Assembly (NCBI GenBank): GCA_037043015.1
Contig: CM073324.1
Span: 26,428,097-26,492,096, forward strand
Direction: 5' to 3'
DNA length: 64,000 bases
Source of the DNA: Bryum argenteum
Taxonomy: Eukaryota; Streptophyta; Bryopsida; Bryales; Bryaceae
How positions within the stretch are numbered: position 1 is the stretch's first letter; each line of letters opens with the position of its first letter. Made by a program: the position numbers and the translations under genes. The notes beneath the pieces were generated by a model. That model worked only from the letters and a program-made list of their open reading frames with translations, did no database searches and was not told where the DNA came from. Of the stretch, positions 1 to 12,000 are shown piece after piece.

Positions 1-1460
1 ACCTAGACTTAATTTGACTTGATTTGGTTAGATTAAGGGATTTTGTTCAAAATGGAGGTCGTGTGGGCATATCACCAAGGGTAGGTCGAACGGACACTAT
101 ATTCACGCCAACCCATAGGGTCTGGTGTTTTCTTCTTCTTCTTTTCAAAATGGAGTTTAATGTTATATGCTAAAATCTTGAAGTGGTCGGTTATAGGTGC
201 CTCCACCTTAATTTCCCAACTTTTCGTTCCTCTTGGCTTGTAACTTCTGAACGTTTACAAAATCATTTATGAACGAACCTGCTATGGTGGTACGGGACAC
301 TACAGCTGACTTGCACTGAATTGATAGAGAACTCTAACATCGGTGCGATGGAGAGAGGACACATGCAGGAAGCGAAAGGAAAAATCCACCTGAAGGCAAT
401 AACTCCGGGAGATTCAACTGGACATGAAATGAAATCTGAGGAGACTGACAGTGGTACGTACAGGATACGGCCGGTATAGTGAGTAGAGGTACGTGAACAA
501 GAGCGAGCGAGCGAGCGATCGAGCGACCAAGAGCTTGCTCAGTCATGCCTGACAATGAGTTTGTCTCCTGCAGCTCCTCAATTCTTCATCATTATGTTAA
601 CTTAGCCCATTTCTGGCCTCGATCAACAACACTATCATACATCTCCCCTCCTCATGCATTCATGAGCACATTTTCAACTTACTTAAGTTATGGCCCCACT
701 ACTCACTCACTTACCACTGCCTTACTTACTTGTACCTTCCCTTCGCTTTGCTTTGCTTTGCTTTGACGACGGGCATTCAACACCAGGCTTGGTCAAGCAC
801 ATCCTTCAAGATCTGCCATCATCGTTCTATGTGTTTCAAGGTCGAAGTACCTATTACCACCACCCACCCCGAGACCACTCGGTAGGATAGGCTTGAAACC
901 GCGTCTGTGGTAGAAGTACCTAAAACCACCAGCACCCCAGTATCAACCTATAGGTCTCCCCAAAACCGCACCTAGCCTGAACTAGCATTGTCAGAACACT
1001 CAATTCAAACTGACCAATCAAAACAATCAAAAAGCTAGTGGTTTTGGGTCGAATCATGACTGTTTTCGGATCTCATGGTCACCGCTTACAGTACACTCAG
1101 AGTTGGTATCAGCCTTCGATGTGTTGGCAGATTAGGATACTAGCAGGAGGGGATATCCAGATTTTACAGTGTGGTTTTTGCATACCCTATAGGTTGATTA
1201 CAGGTCCTGCAGTACTTTAATGTTTGAAAATTTGTATTAATTCATGTGTTTTACAAAAAAATATTAAAAAATTACAAACCTTCATAAAAACTATCTTGCC
1301 ACCCCAAAAAATTACCCAATATGAATAAACCTGCTACAAATGGGCGAATTTTCTTATGTTCATGGTTATGGGTACTTCGACCGTACCATACCCTTCTTTC
1401 GAAGAAAAAGAAAAAGAGCCAAAGGGAAACATTGGCTTGCATAAATTGCCAAAAATTGAC
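1..1460. other. No gene seen; low-complexity and repeat remnants
   Basis: I see no supported gene. The stretch has a LINE-tail remnant at 83-145, a GAGC-rich microsatellite near 504-530 and a CTTTG microsatellite near 743-765. The short open frames have no recognisable domain and no codon-level signal. Confidence 0.5.
83..145 (+). repeat. LINE 3'-tail remnant with terminal hairpin
   Basis: The block reads GTCGAACGGACACTATATTC followed by a CCA.ACCC/GGGT.TGG hairpin and then a (TTC)n tail. The same layout ends the LINE at 22925-23049 (minus) and the fragment at 48283-48428. Only the 3' end is present, as expected for a 5'-truncated insertion. Assignment rests on the shared motif and hairpin geometry. 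Confidence 0.55.
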
Positions 1461-1466
1461 GGTATT

Positions 1467-1870
1467 TAGAGCATCCTCAGTAGGCCTGTTTTGGCCTACG
1501 ACAACGGTATCTGGCGGGGGCAGCATCTCACGACGTGGCCAATGGGCACGCTTTCTCGTCTGCTACCAAGCGGCTTCCTCCAAATCAGCTCCCGCTCTCG
1601 TCACATTTTTCCTCTTTGCCGTGAGAAAGAGTCCTCCCGGTAGAGTGCTGACAGGGGCCACCATGGCACACGTAGTGACAAGAAAGACATTGAAATTAGA
1701 CTCGAGTGCTAATGCTCCGGCACATGGCAGGAAAAATCTGTTCTTCGGGGAGGGTGGCGGGCGACCCACTGGACCCTGCTCACGGCACTTCTTCCCGCTC
1801 CTTCGCGGGGCTCCTTCCAAACGCCCATGCCGGGACCCTTTGGCGGGCCCCGAGTGAGGATGCTCTTACG
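1467..1870. mobile_element. Small GC-rich element with GAGCATCC inverted ends
   Basis: AGAGCATCCTCAGT at the left matches the inverse of GAGTGAGGATGCTCTT at the right. The interior is clearly more GC-rich than its AT-rich surroundings. Short GAGCATC-type termini are typical of plant non-autonomous DNA transposons. No clean target-site duplication was found, so the superfamily stays open. Confidence 0.45.
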
Positions 1871-1959
1871 CACCTCACTCTATACATGATGTGTAGAACT
1901 CAATATGTAGATTTTTTTTAGTTAGATAAGAGTTTTTTTTTTTTAGTGTTGATTATTAA

Positions 1960-2808
1960 CCCCTGAATTCTCTTGTGTTTGCGGCACTACAATTTTTTAC
2001 CTCCATGTACTCTCAAGTGTGTGAACCAAATATTTGTACTTCTCTTAGACTTTACAACCATAAAGTCTTGTATCTCAGCCTAATTACTGTCACAATGCCA
2101 AAATTTGACCATTTGGATTTGAAAGTTTGGGATTTGCAATAATGAATATAATTGATATAATCATGAATGTCTACCACTTCCAAGATTATAACATCCAAAT
2201 TTTGTACAAAAATTTTTCGGATCATTGCTCAAGAGGCACTGTTTCTTCGGTGCAAAGGGAGACTTGAAGACTGTTACCCCAATTATTGGTCATATTTATT
2301 TCTATGTAGGTAATTTGGTTGGGTATGATCATGTAGAATTTTGGATACTTGTTATCCTTTTTGGACTTTCATAAAAATTATTTCTCAAAAGATGTATAAA
2401 AAACGACAAATAAAGTAAAACATGCATGTTAAAAATCAAGTATAACATGCATGGAAAATGTTCAGTGGGCTAGTAAAAAAAGTGAGTGGTGAGTAAGTAC
2501 CTTCATGAACTTGTGACTTTTATACAAAATATTTTCAAAAATATTCCATTTATTTGAATTTTGACATAATTTGAAAGAAATAGTATTATAATTACTATAA
2601 TTGTTGAAGATTGTTTTGTAATTATGGCTTGAAAAGTAATTCCTTTATTATAGGGCTGAAAAACTGGAACTCGCTTTTGCAAGATATACTGCATAAACCT
2701 TGCACTACAGGGAGCACCTTGTAAAAATCTTGGGCAAAAATATAATTGTTGATCTCTTCATCTAGAGTGCACGAAAGTAGAAAAACCTATTTCGAGTTTT
2801 AAGGAAAG
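1960..2808 (+). mobile_element. Degenerate piggyBac-like MITE (family A)
   Basis: The left end is TTAA followed by CCCCTGAATTC. The interior matches the intact family member at 3358-4283 along its length: a 'TTTCTATGTAGGTAA' block near 2300 and a 'GGGAGCACCTTGTAAAAATC' block near 2710. The right end is decayed but followed by TTAA. There is no coding capacity. Confidence 0.45.
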
Positions 2809-3008
2809 TTAAAATTTAATATTAGAGCTAAGTAGAATACCAAATTTAAGAAGACACCGATTTATTATTACAATAAGCTTCTAAGGAGAACACTCAATTT
2901 GAAATCATAGAATTCTCGAGAGAAAGGGAAATAATTTATTGGAAATGGTGGAATTGATGGCTCCAAAAAAACAAATGTAGCATTGATTGTAATGGTGTCT
3001 TAGGTTAA

Positions 3009-3233
3009 CCCTTAAAAGTCCCTTGGGGATAGTATGTACGTTGTCGTATAATTAGGATTTGATACCAACAAGAAACTCTACACTGGAATTGTAATAGCTC
3101 ACTAGAACCGCATTAATTCAAATGTCAACTTCTTCTTTGAACTCAAACCCATTAAAGGTGTGCATTCACTCCAAATACAACCAAAATACACCGTATTCTA
3201 CTGGTCGCCACGGCACGCTCAGACCTTTAGGGG
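3009..3233. mobile_element. piggyBac-like MITE, 225 bp, TTAA target sites
   Basis: TTAA at 3005-3008 precedes CCCTTAAAAGTCC, and the right end, inverted, reads CCCCTAAAGGTCT followed by TTAA at 3234-3237. The C-rich terminus directly after TTAA and the exact TTAA duplication fit piggyBac rules (the canonical piggyBac end is TTAACCCTAGAAAG). The element is non-coding. Confidence 0.7.
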
Positions 3234-3357
3234 TTAAACACAAATTTCAAATTTTTTGAGGAACGATGTAAGGGGAGCGCATTTGAAGGGGTTGAAATGA
3301 ATGTCTTTGCCTAAGAGTTTTACCTAGTGCTCCCTACATTGCAAAGTGTGTAATTAA

Positions 3358-4283
3358 CCCCTAAACGACCATGGTGTTTTGAGAGCTCCAAACTCCAAAA
3401 CTGCGATTTCATACCACCTTGTAAAGTTTGGTGTATGAGAATTTTTTTCACAATTTTTTGAAACTATTAACCGTAGGATCTTAAAGATAACTATCATGAG
3501 CAATAGTGTTTAAAATTTCAACCTTTGGATCTTTTCCATTTCTAAGATCATAACATTCAAAGTTGATGCAAACTTTTTTTCAACAGACATAGTCTACTTT
3601 GTGCAAACGATATTGTGATGCTTAATACCTCAAACATCTTGCTTATATTTTTTTCCATGTAGGTAACTAAGTTGAGCATTACCATGAAAAATTTTAGACA
3701 CTCATTTGGTTTTTTGAACCTTCATGCAATTTATTTACTAGAAGAAGGTAGAAATCAAGGATTCGGTAAAACATGCACCACATTTGTCGTATTTGGTTTA
3801 GGGGGAAAATGAATGGTGAGTAGGTGCCTTCATGAGTTTGTGAATTTTGAGAAAGAAGAAATTCAAAAGATTCCTAAATCTCAAATTTTAGCAAATTTCG
3901 AATTTTTTTTTTGTAATATTACAGAAACTTTGGATCTAGTTCTTGTAATTTTTGAAGGGTGCCCTTGTAGAATTAGTAAAAGTTTTGACTTGGGTCACTT
4001 GGAAACCTAAGTAGGAAATCAGTCAAAAAAATAAATTTAAAAAAAAATCTCAAAAAAAGTTAAAAATAAAAAGTTTTTTTCTGCCCGCCCCAAAGCTGAA
4101 AACGAAAATTTGCGTTTCAAGACTCCAAAAGTGGAGTTTGACTTTGCAATTTTTCCCACGTACACCTTGTAGTATAGGGAACATCCAATAAAAATCTTAG
4201 GCAAAAATATTGATTCTAACCCCTTCATCTAGGCTGCCCGAAATAGCAAAACAACCAAATCGGAGGCCTTGGTTGTTTAGGGG
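3358..4283 (+). mobile_element. piggyBac-like MITE, 926 bp, TTAA target sites
   Basis: TTAA at 3354-3357 is followed by CCCCTAAACGACC. The right end, inverted, is CCCCTAAACAACC, followed by TTAA at 4284-4287. The interior carries the 'CAACCTTTGGATCTT' and 'CCATGTAGGTAACTAAGTTG' blocks seen in many other places in the window. It is the best-preserved full-length copy of family A. Confidence 0.72.
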
Positions 4284-4383
4284 TTAAGTTTGTAAAACCA
4301 GATCCTAATTTTTAAAACTCTTATCTAAATAATATAGGTTCCAAGTCTAAAGGGGGCAATTTAGTTTCTTTTTTCTTTTCTTT

Positions 4384-4397
4384 TTCTCTTTTTTTTT

Positions 4398-4438
<41 letters not shown>

Positions 4439-4643
4439 CCCTTATTCTTTTGAAATATGTTTATTACCAAATGACTATTAGAATTCACAAACACATAAGG
4501 CACCTACTCACCAGTCAACATTTCTCAAAAAATAAATATATTTAACGTGGTGCATAATTTTCAGAATTGTCGTTTTTAGACCTTCTTTCAGATTTTATTC
4601 TTTTCTTTTTCTTTTTTTCTTTTTTTTTTTTTTTTTTTTTTTT
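4384..4643. repeat. Two long poly-T tracts
   Basis: T-runs lie at about 4388-4438 and 4611-4643, separated by AT-rich sequence. The lysine- or phenylalanine-rich open frames across them are artefacts of the homopolymer. Confidence 0.8.
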
Positions 4644-6830
4644 GCATGAAGGTCAAAAAAGCGGAATGAGTTTGCAACATTGCAAGGGCATAATGATACG
4701 TCCAAATTTTTTAGATCTCCCTTTGCTCCGTGGAGAATATGTTTCTTGAACAATGCCAAAAAAAACCTTTGCACAAATTTGGAGTGCTATGATCTTGCAA
4801 ATGTAAAACTTCTAACAATCAATTTTTAGAATACTTACTCAAAATAGGCTTAAGTAGAAGGTCTTATGCTTAAAAGATCAAAAGAAGTAAAAAAATGGTT
4901 CACACTCACGGGAGTACACAAACTAAGGTAGAAAGTTGCATTTTTGAGGTTTCAAGCTCTCAAAAACACAACGAGTTTTAGGGGTTTACTTGTAAGAAAA
5001 TTCTTGGATATTGCACGGACTTTGTCTCATTTATTAAAATTTGTGATTCAATATGTTTGTTTGATTATATTCTAGTTGGTGACCTTCAAAATATAAGATG
5101 CATTTATTGTCTTCATATCTTTCAATTTTCACAATTCATTAGTTGGTGCTAATCATATTTTAGTACCATAAGAAATTCAAGGTGAACCATGAAGTCATAT
5201 AATTTTTTTTTGTAATCAACTATTGTACGTCGTCGCTAGCGTCAAAAGACAACATTTTGGATGAAGGGCATAAACTTTGAAGAGCCATAACTTCTTCATC
5301 AAGACTCCATTTTTAACGAAATGATTTTGAATGGGTCACGTATCAAGTCTAGTTGTGTTACAAAAAATTAAAAGCCTTGATTTGAATTTTGAATAAATGA
5401 CTTGCATTTTAGTAAAGGCAACTTTTATTTTTGGGTTTTAAACATTTGGCATCTTTTACTATTGCAAGCCAATTATGAGTGATAAAAAGTAGTTTTTTCA
5501 TGACTTTTTGTTACATAAGTGTGATATTTAGATGCATCCCAACAACTTTCTAGTTGGAAGTTTGTTGATACAAATAAATTTGGTATTGGATTTGCTGTGA
5601 TGGTTTTAAAATGTAAAAAGTGAAAAATGGATGATTTTGAGGAGCTATACAGTATCTACTACATCCATTATCAAATTTCGACTCTATTTTTTTTTTGGGA
5701 TGGATTCTAATTGTAGTCTCGTTTTAGTGATATTAAACCTCACTCAATAGAAGATGTATCAAAAATAAGGCATAGATTCAAGTGCAAGGGGTTTAGCTCT
5801 CGACTATTCTTTCTTAAGTTGTAAAGTTTTTGGAAGTTTTCACCATTGCAAGGCTATTAGTTGAGCCAAGATATTTTTTGTGATGAACTTTTTTGGTACA
5901 AAAGTGTTTATGAGATCAAAATGAACAACTTTTTAGTTGGTGATTTTTTGATTGCAAATCTCTTAATGGTAATATTTTCATTTCAAAGTGAAAATTATGA
6001 TATTCTGCTTGGCGATATCAATCTGTGAGGTCTCATGAGTCAATTCCGGTTCACTTGATCTAAAACAATTCTATTTCAAGTTTGCATGGTTGAGATCTGA
6101 ATAACCTTATATTCATTTCCATTTATGGCACTTTTTTTTTGAAACAAGTTTTTGGCTAAAGATACCGCAAGGATGTTTAAGGGTTAAAATCATGGCTAAT
6201 ATTGTGATTAGATTGGACAATCCTACAAAAGGTACCATATTATCTAGTTTTGAATCTTGAAAATATCATAATACAAATAGGTGAACAAATTCTCTTTTAT
6301 ATGACCAAAGTGATAAGTATTGAACCCCCAAATTTCTCTTACTAGTATCAACCTCAAAACTCAAAAGTTGTTTGAATACATTTCTATGCCATGACTACTC
6401 CGTTTGAGACAAGGTAATTCCTCAAACATATTGACATAGGTGTCATAAAAGTTGCGAGGCGCAACTAAAAGTTGTTTGAAACTGGAGCAATAGTGGTTAG
6501 ATCGTGCATGATCAAATTCCAAACATAGAGATGTGACTACTCTATAATTGAGTAGGTTGAGTTGAGCCATTACACGGCAACGTGAATGCTACTTGGTTTA
6601 AGTAAGTACTTGGTTTGAGCGTGAAGATGTGGATGGTGCATGATTGAGTAGCTTGCAAGGAGTTCAAACTGCCATATAACTAAATAGTTTGATGGATCGG
6701 CTACTAAGTGTCTCGAAGTGCACGTCGTAAAAATACTAGGAGGTGGACATACCAACACAAGATTCTTATTTTCATACAAATTTATTCTTCATAATTGGTT
6801 TATAGTGGTAAATCATGTCTCCCACTTAAA
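4644..6830. other. AT-rich dispersed-repeat debris, no gene
   Basis: About 4680-4990 is a reverse-oriented remnant of the family A MITE, ending in TTTTAGGGG. The segment near 5230-5350 resembles the interior of the CACTA-like elements at 26 and 35 kb (a reading that includes 'ACTTCTTCATCAAGACTCC'). I found no coding signal in the rest. Confidence 0.5.
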
Positions 6831-6836
6831 CTTTAA

Positions 6837-7198
6837 CCCTTAAACGCCCAAGCAAGCCCGAGGGGCTTGATTCCAACATAATCTTCCCTGTAGCTCTCAC
6901 TGTACTCAACTTTTCACTTATATTTTGATGTCAAACTGGTCACCTTCTTCTGATGCATTGAAAAAGTGAGATTTGACAATTCAAATCACAATTTGTATGA
7001 GTGATTTTGTGCTTTGAAAGGATTGTGGTAGGTAGGTTGGGGTGGTACATAACCTTGTAGGAGGTTGCAAACTCATCATTGATTGGTTCATTCACAATGC
7101 CCAAGTTCAAAAAGTGCACTATTCATGATGCCCAAGTCCAAAAGATGTTGTGATCCAATTTTGGGCTGCCCATTTCAGACCCCAAGGGCGTTTAAGGG
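6837..7198. mobile_element. piggyBac-like MITE, 362 bp (family B)
   Basis: Both ends read CCCTTAAACGCCC inward, a 13-bp perfect inverted repeat. The left flank is TTAA and the right is TTAC, one mismatch from a TTAA duplication. Its interior (6847-7126) recurs at 63728-64000 inside an intron of the arabinofuranosidase gene. Confidence 0.68.
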
Positions 7199-7202
7199 TT
7201 AC

Positions 7203-7252
7203 CAAAAAAGAAAAAGAACAAGAAAAAAAAAGAAAAAAAAGAAAAAAAAAAA
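7203..7252 (+). repeat. A-rich tract
   Basis: A purine (A/G) run directly beside the right end of the family B element. It gives rise to a spurious lysine-rich frame. Confidence 0.7.
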
Positions 7253-7759
7253 AACTTGCTTTTACAAATATGCATGCTATAAATTTTCTGCACGATTTTT
7301 TGCAAATAGAAGAGCTTGTCCTTTTACAATCATTAATTATCTTTCAATGATCACCTTGCACTTTTAGGTCACCTTTTCGCACTTCTTATAGTATGCAATG
7401 GGTATCCTTTTGTACAAAGATGGATCTTGTGTGACCAACTAATTAGATGACCAATCAATATACAGGAACATATTTATTACTCCTTTCATCATACACCTTC
7501 ACAATGCATGAATAAAAATGCTTTCACACATCTTAAAAAATCGTGCAATTCGTGATTTCTTGTTTCTCCCAAAACCTAATATTTATTCATTCTGACATGT
7601 TACCTTCGTAAACACCCGCAACAAAAAAGACCCCTGAGGGCTGATTATGACCCGTGATCTCCCTGTTACAAGGGAAGTCCCGTGTAACCAGGGATTAGAG
7701 GGGTTTCTTCCATCCATACAATTGGGTTCTTTATCATCCATTTTGCATCTTCTCTTTAA

Positions 7760-8020
7760 CCCCTAAAGGTCCTTTATACAAAATTGTTTAAATTATCAAA
7801 AAGAACCTTATTTTATTTCATGTGCAAAGAAACTCAATCTAAGCGTTGATTAGAATATCCAACGGGTAGGATCTTGAAGTTAACTTGACCCTTTTCTCGA
7901 ATGTCAAATTTGAACCGTTAATTTTTCTCCAATTTTGAGATTATAGTGGTCAAAGTTGGTTGAATTTTCTCCCTGCGGGAATTCCAAAAAGCGATTTCCG
8001 CTTTCTTGGACTTTTAGGGG
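7760..8020. mobile_element. piggyBac-like MITE, 261 bp, TTAA target sites
   Basis: TTAA at 7756-7759 is followed by CCCCTAAAGGTCC. The inverted right end is CCCCTAAAAGTCC, then TTAA at 8021-8024. Twelve of the first 13 terminal bases agree. The interior contains the family A 'TTTGAACCGTTAATTTTTCTCC' type block in shortened form, so this looks like an internal-deletion derivative. Confidence 0.75.
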
Positions 8021-8188
8021 TTAACATCTGGTTGAATTCCGGTTGTCTTTTGTTACAGCTGACGCATTTCCATTCGAAAATCCTTTCAATACACATGCAT
8101 TTAGAGAGGAAAGGAATTCCTGTCGCGAGAAGGCGACAAACGTAAAGAAGCAAAGAAGAAATCTTTTTCACTTCGGGGGTTTATGCCG

Positions 8189-8301
8189 ACCAATCCCTAC
8201 TTCCTCGTGCAATATGTAAAATAATCCCCCTTCTTGTCGAGGTACGCCCGCCTCCTCGGGGGATTATTTTACATACTGCCCGAGGAAGCAAGGATTGCCC
8301 T
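8189..8301. repeat. Inverted repeat, ~43-bp arms, upstream of the helicase gene
   Basis: Arms at 8189-8230 and 8258-8301 pair with a few mismatches around a 27-nt loop; the inner arm is AATAATCCCCC/GGGGGATTATT. It lies about 0.8 kb upstream of the helicase start codon. It may be a MITE end pair or a cruciform-forming element. Confidence 0.7.
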
Positions 8302-8702
8302 ATACATAATTTGAAAAACTTTCTTTCAAACTTTTACTTTCAATCAATAACCGTAGCCGACCCAGAGCTGTAGCTACAGTAACAAGAATATGAAAAGTTT
8401 CAGACAGGCCGTTTCCGTTCATCTTCTGTGGCTCAGGGTTTAAGTTAGGGTTTAAGTGGCTCTTCTACTGCCCGCAAGAATACAAGCCAGCTTCCCTCGC
8501 AAGCTTCACCACCGTGAATTTGTTGCCGCGCTGCAATTGCTGCTCCTTTAAAATTCTTCACCCTCCGATCCCGCCAGCGGCCTCGTATCTTGAGCCTGAA
8601 TCATCCGCGTCGGTACAAGGTCTGTAGCTGCTCCGATTGCGCTTCTCGATTCAATTGAATCCGTGGCGCGGATCTGGTCCAGGCCACGCAATTGTACATT
8701 TT

Positions 8703-9045
8703 CATGAATCTCTGCTGCGATCCTTTGCTTTTAGACTCTGCTGCTGCGAATCTATTTTATGGAAATCTCGATATTGCTGCATCAAACAGGGGGTTTGTTT
8801 GTTGAATTCCCGTTGTTTCTAGGCTACAATGCTGTGTTCGTGCGACTTTTCCGTTCAATTGTCTTTGGACGTCGATGAGAGGGCAGGGAGATTGCATCTT
8901 TTCTGTGATCCTTAGCTTTTGGACTCCGCTGGTGCAAATCTAGGCAGACCTCTCTTTTTTGCTTTATTGAGTCTCACAGGGAGTTGGCTGTCGAATTCCC
9001 GTTGTTTTTTAGGCTTCAATGCTTTGTTCGTGAGACGGTGCCGTC
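8703..9045 (+). repeat. Imperfect tandem duplication in helicase 5' leader
   Basis: The segment 8703-8860 is repeated with divergence at 8892-9045. Shared landmarks are GATCCTT.GCTTTT.GACTC and GAATTCCCGTTGTTT..TAGGCT. It ends just before the start codon at 9062, so it probably lies in the promoter or 5' UTR. Confidence 0.65.
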
Positions 9046-9061
9046 CTTTCTTTCGTCTTCG

Positions 9062-12000
9062 ATGGCGAAGGGCAAGAAGACGGAGGATGGCGAATGGGCG
9101 AAAGTCGAGAAATCTATGCAGGAAGTTGTAAACAAGAGACGATTGAAGGTGCAGAAGCTGGAGCAGGAGTTGGATGCGTACCGTAAACACTATGCGAAGC
9201 TTCTTGAAAGCTTCTCAACTCCTACGTTCCCTGAAGGTACATAATTGCCATGGTGGCCTAGCTTTTTCTATATTCTTTTTAGCATGTTGTTGTGCACAAT
9301 TGAGTTGGTGGCTTTTCGAGTATTTGGGAGTTCTCCAATTGTGCACGAATCGATGTATGAACGTCATCATTCTTCTCGGATTTTTAAATTCGCGGGACGA
9401 CATATTATCCTGCGATTCTTGAATAGTCGAGGTTAGTTTCTTAGGTTTAATTCTATATCCTCATCTCGAATCACGAGAGCACCTCATGTTTTAATGTGGT
9501 AATGTGGTTGTTGTTTAGGTTGCGATCCCGTAAGCGGGCGTTTATTAGATTATGGCATTCCATTTGTACCTCCTGCAGGTGATAGTGATTCTGATCTTTC
9601 GTACGTTGACTTTGATTTCTGAATGTCTTGTCAAGGTTTATGACTTTTCAACAGCCAGTTCTGATTGTGTTGTCACTCGTTTTAGCCACAGCGTGAAGTT
9701 TTGTCCAAAGTTTTAGCTGCAAAGAGTATGTGACGATAGACAACCAAATCAGCTGAAGTTCTTTGATGGGGTGCAGATAGGGGTTTGAACCAGAGTCAAC
9801 CACCATCGACAAGAATCAGTGATGGAGGAGACGTGATCGAAGAAGCCGGACCTTTACACAATGCTAGAAAGCTGATACAGGCTAAACATCGTGCTAAGAA
9901 GCTGAATGAGTCTAGCATCTCGTTGTCCCTGAAGCCTAGCGGCTCCACAGGAGAATCGCCGAGGAAGTCTGCAGCGAAGCATGATACAATTCCCGTAAGG
10001 TAAGTGTCTGAAAGTCATCACGTGTGTTGGAAAGAGTCCTCATTTTATCGTGCATTTCATGAGCACTGTGTTCTTATGGGTGGTTGATATGGGTTTCAGA
10101 GTATCTGAAAAAATTCCCAGCGAGGGTTCTGGTGACACTGGCGACAGTGATTCCTCCGATGAAGGATCATCTAGTGCGTCCTCTGATGACGAAGACGAGT
10201 CACTCGTCAAATCTTCTGCTGAAGAGTCTCCCTGTGCATCGTCTGACGAAGACGAATCACTTGTTAAATCCTCTGCTGAAGAGTCACCTGATGAATCGTC
10301 TGCCGACTCGGAGTCACTTCTGGAGTCCTCCGATGAAGAGTCATCTGGTGCATCTTCTGATAAAGAAATATCTTCTGGCAAAGAGCCTTCCGGTAATGAA
10401 GACTTAGCGAGCGCTTCTGAATCTGACTCCGATGAACCGGAAGCGGATGTTGGCATCGACAAGAAAAAGGTATAGCTTTGCTTCTGACCGATTACGATGA
10501 TTTTTACTGGATGCGGTTGAGAGGGGAACTGGTCTTGTCTGAGAATATATGCACAAGTCTTTTATTTTATTTTATTACAACGCCTTTGGTACATCCTGTG
10601 TCGAACTTCAGACATGGATTCGGTTTGTTTGATGAGCTTGCGGGTTCCTGTTTATTTTTATCATTGACTTCGTGTTTAACATTGTCTTGGTCTATTTCAG
10701 CCTTCTGACACTGATCCTGAGGAGATAAGTGTTCAAGAGGCATTTCCCAGCAGTGGCTCAGATAGTTTAAGAGAAAAAATGTCTACCCCCGCGAAGACGA
10801 AGGGAGAGAATGTTAAGAATACGAGGCAGTCGACGACCAAGGCTTCTGCAAGTAGATCGGAGTCTGAGGACAGTGACGAATCCTCAAGCAGCAGTGATGA
10901 AGACTCTGGTAGAAATACTCGCCGTGCTCAAGTAAGTACGAAAGCACTGTCGATTCATTACGTACTATTGTTGAATGCTTGCGTACTGTTATACATCAAT
11001 TCTAATCTGGTCAGGACGATAGAGCTCTCCCATATTTCTAGTGCCCTCGGTAGCCTGTGGTGGTGTCCTGTTTGAAGCCCTCTTACCAGATCTAATTTGT
11101 GTCTGCAGACGGGGAGAGCACCTTCAGGTCGAGTGAGTGAACCTGCAGCACCTAAAGCTGTAGCTTTGTCACCCGATGCATCTCCTGAAGAGCTTTTTGA
11201 CTGGATAGTTTTAGGTCTCCAGGGTCCTTGGCTGCCACCGGAGTTAGCCGAAATAGTTCCTGGAGCTTCTGAGTTGAAGGATAAATCTTTGCCGCTTAAG
11301 TTTCCAGGACTGGCAACGTATACTTCTACATTCCAGAAGTTGATAGGTGAAGAAGCCAAGGCGATTCTTCTTAGTGAGTGGGAAAAATTCAAAGCGGAAC
11401 AGGATACAAACACCCAACGATCACGTATGTTTCCTCTATTTTGCAGCGCCTGGATCTTTGGTCAGGAATTATTGTTATTCCGGAGTTCTGAGTATGTTAT
11501 TGCTGCTTGTCACCCGTTAGTGTCGTCTCCGGCACACACTGTGCATGATAACTCTGGTGTTCATTTTGCTCCTGTTCCTCCTGATGCGACAAGAAGTAAC
11601 TGAATCTTTGTGTGCAGTTGATCTGGATTCCAGAGGACAATCATTAGTTTGGCATCTACGGAGCATGGTTGGGACAACCGGTGATGCGTTCCATTATTTT
11701 GAAGCGGAATGCAGACAGGGTAATACGAAGTTTGATGTGGGCGAATTTTTGTGCATGATTGTACCCAAGACTGAAGAAGTTAAGGGTGTTGCACTTGTAT
11801 ATAACCAGGAGCGTAACCATGCCCCACTTTTGAGAACAAGACTTCCCCGGGATTTTTCTCTTGATGAGGTACCCTCGTTACCGACTGGAGCTTTTTGTAG
11901 TTTGAATATATGGTCAAGGTTTAGGGCATTCGCCTGACACGTGATTACTTGTGGTGGCCGCAGTGTATCCTTCTGCGGTTGTATAACATGGTCACTCTTC

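Noticed and set aside
1321..1857. 178-codon open frame
   Set aside because: It crosses the GC-rich small transposon with open frames on both strands; no domain and no initiation or splice support.
10040..10462. Ser/Asp-rich minus-strand protein
   Set aside because: Mirror of the acidic helicase exon; repeats of GAAGAGTCA stay open on both strands.
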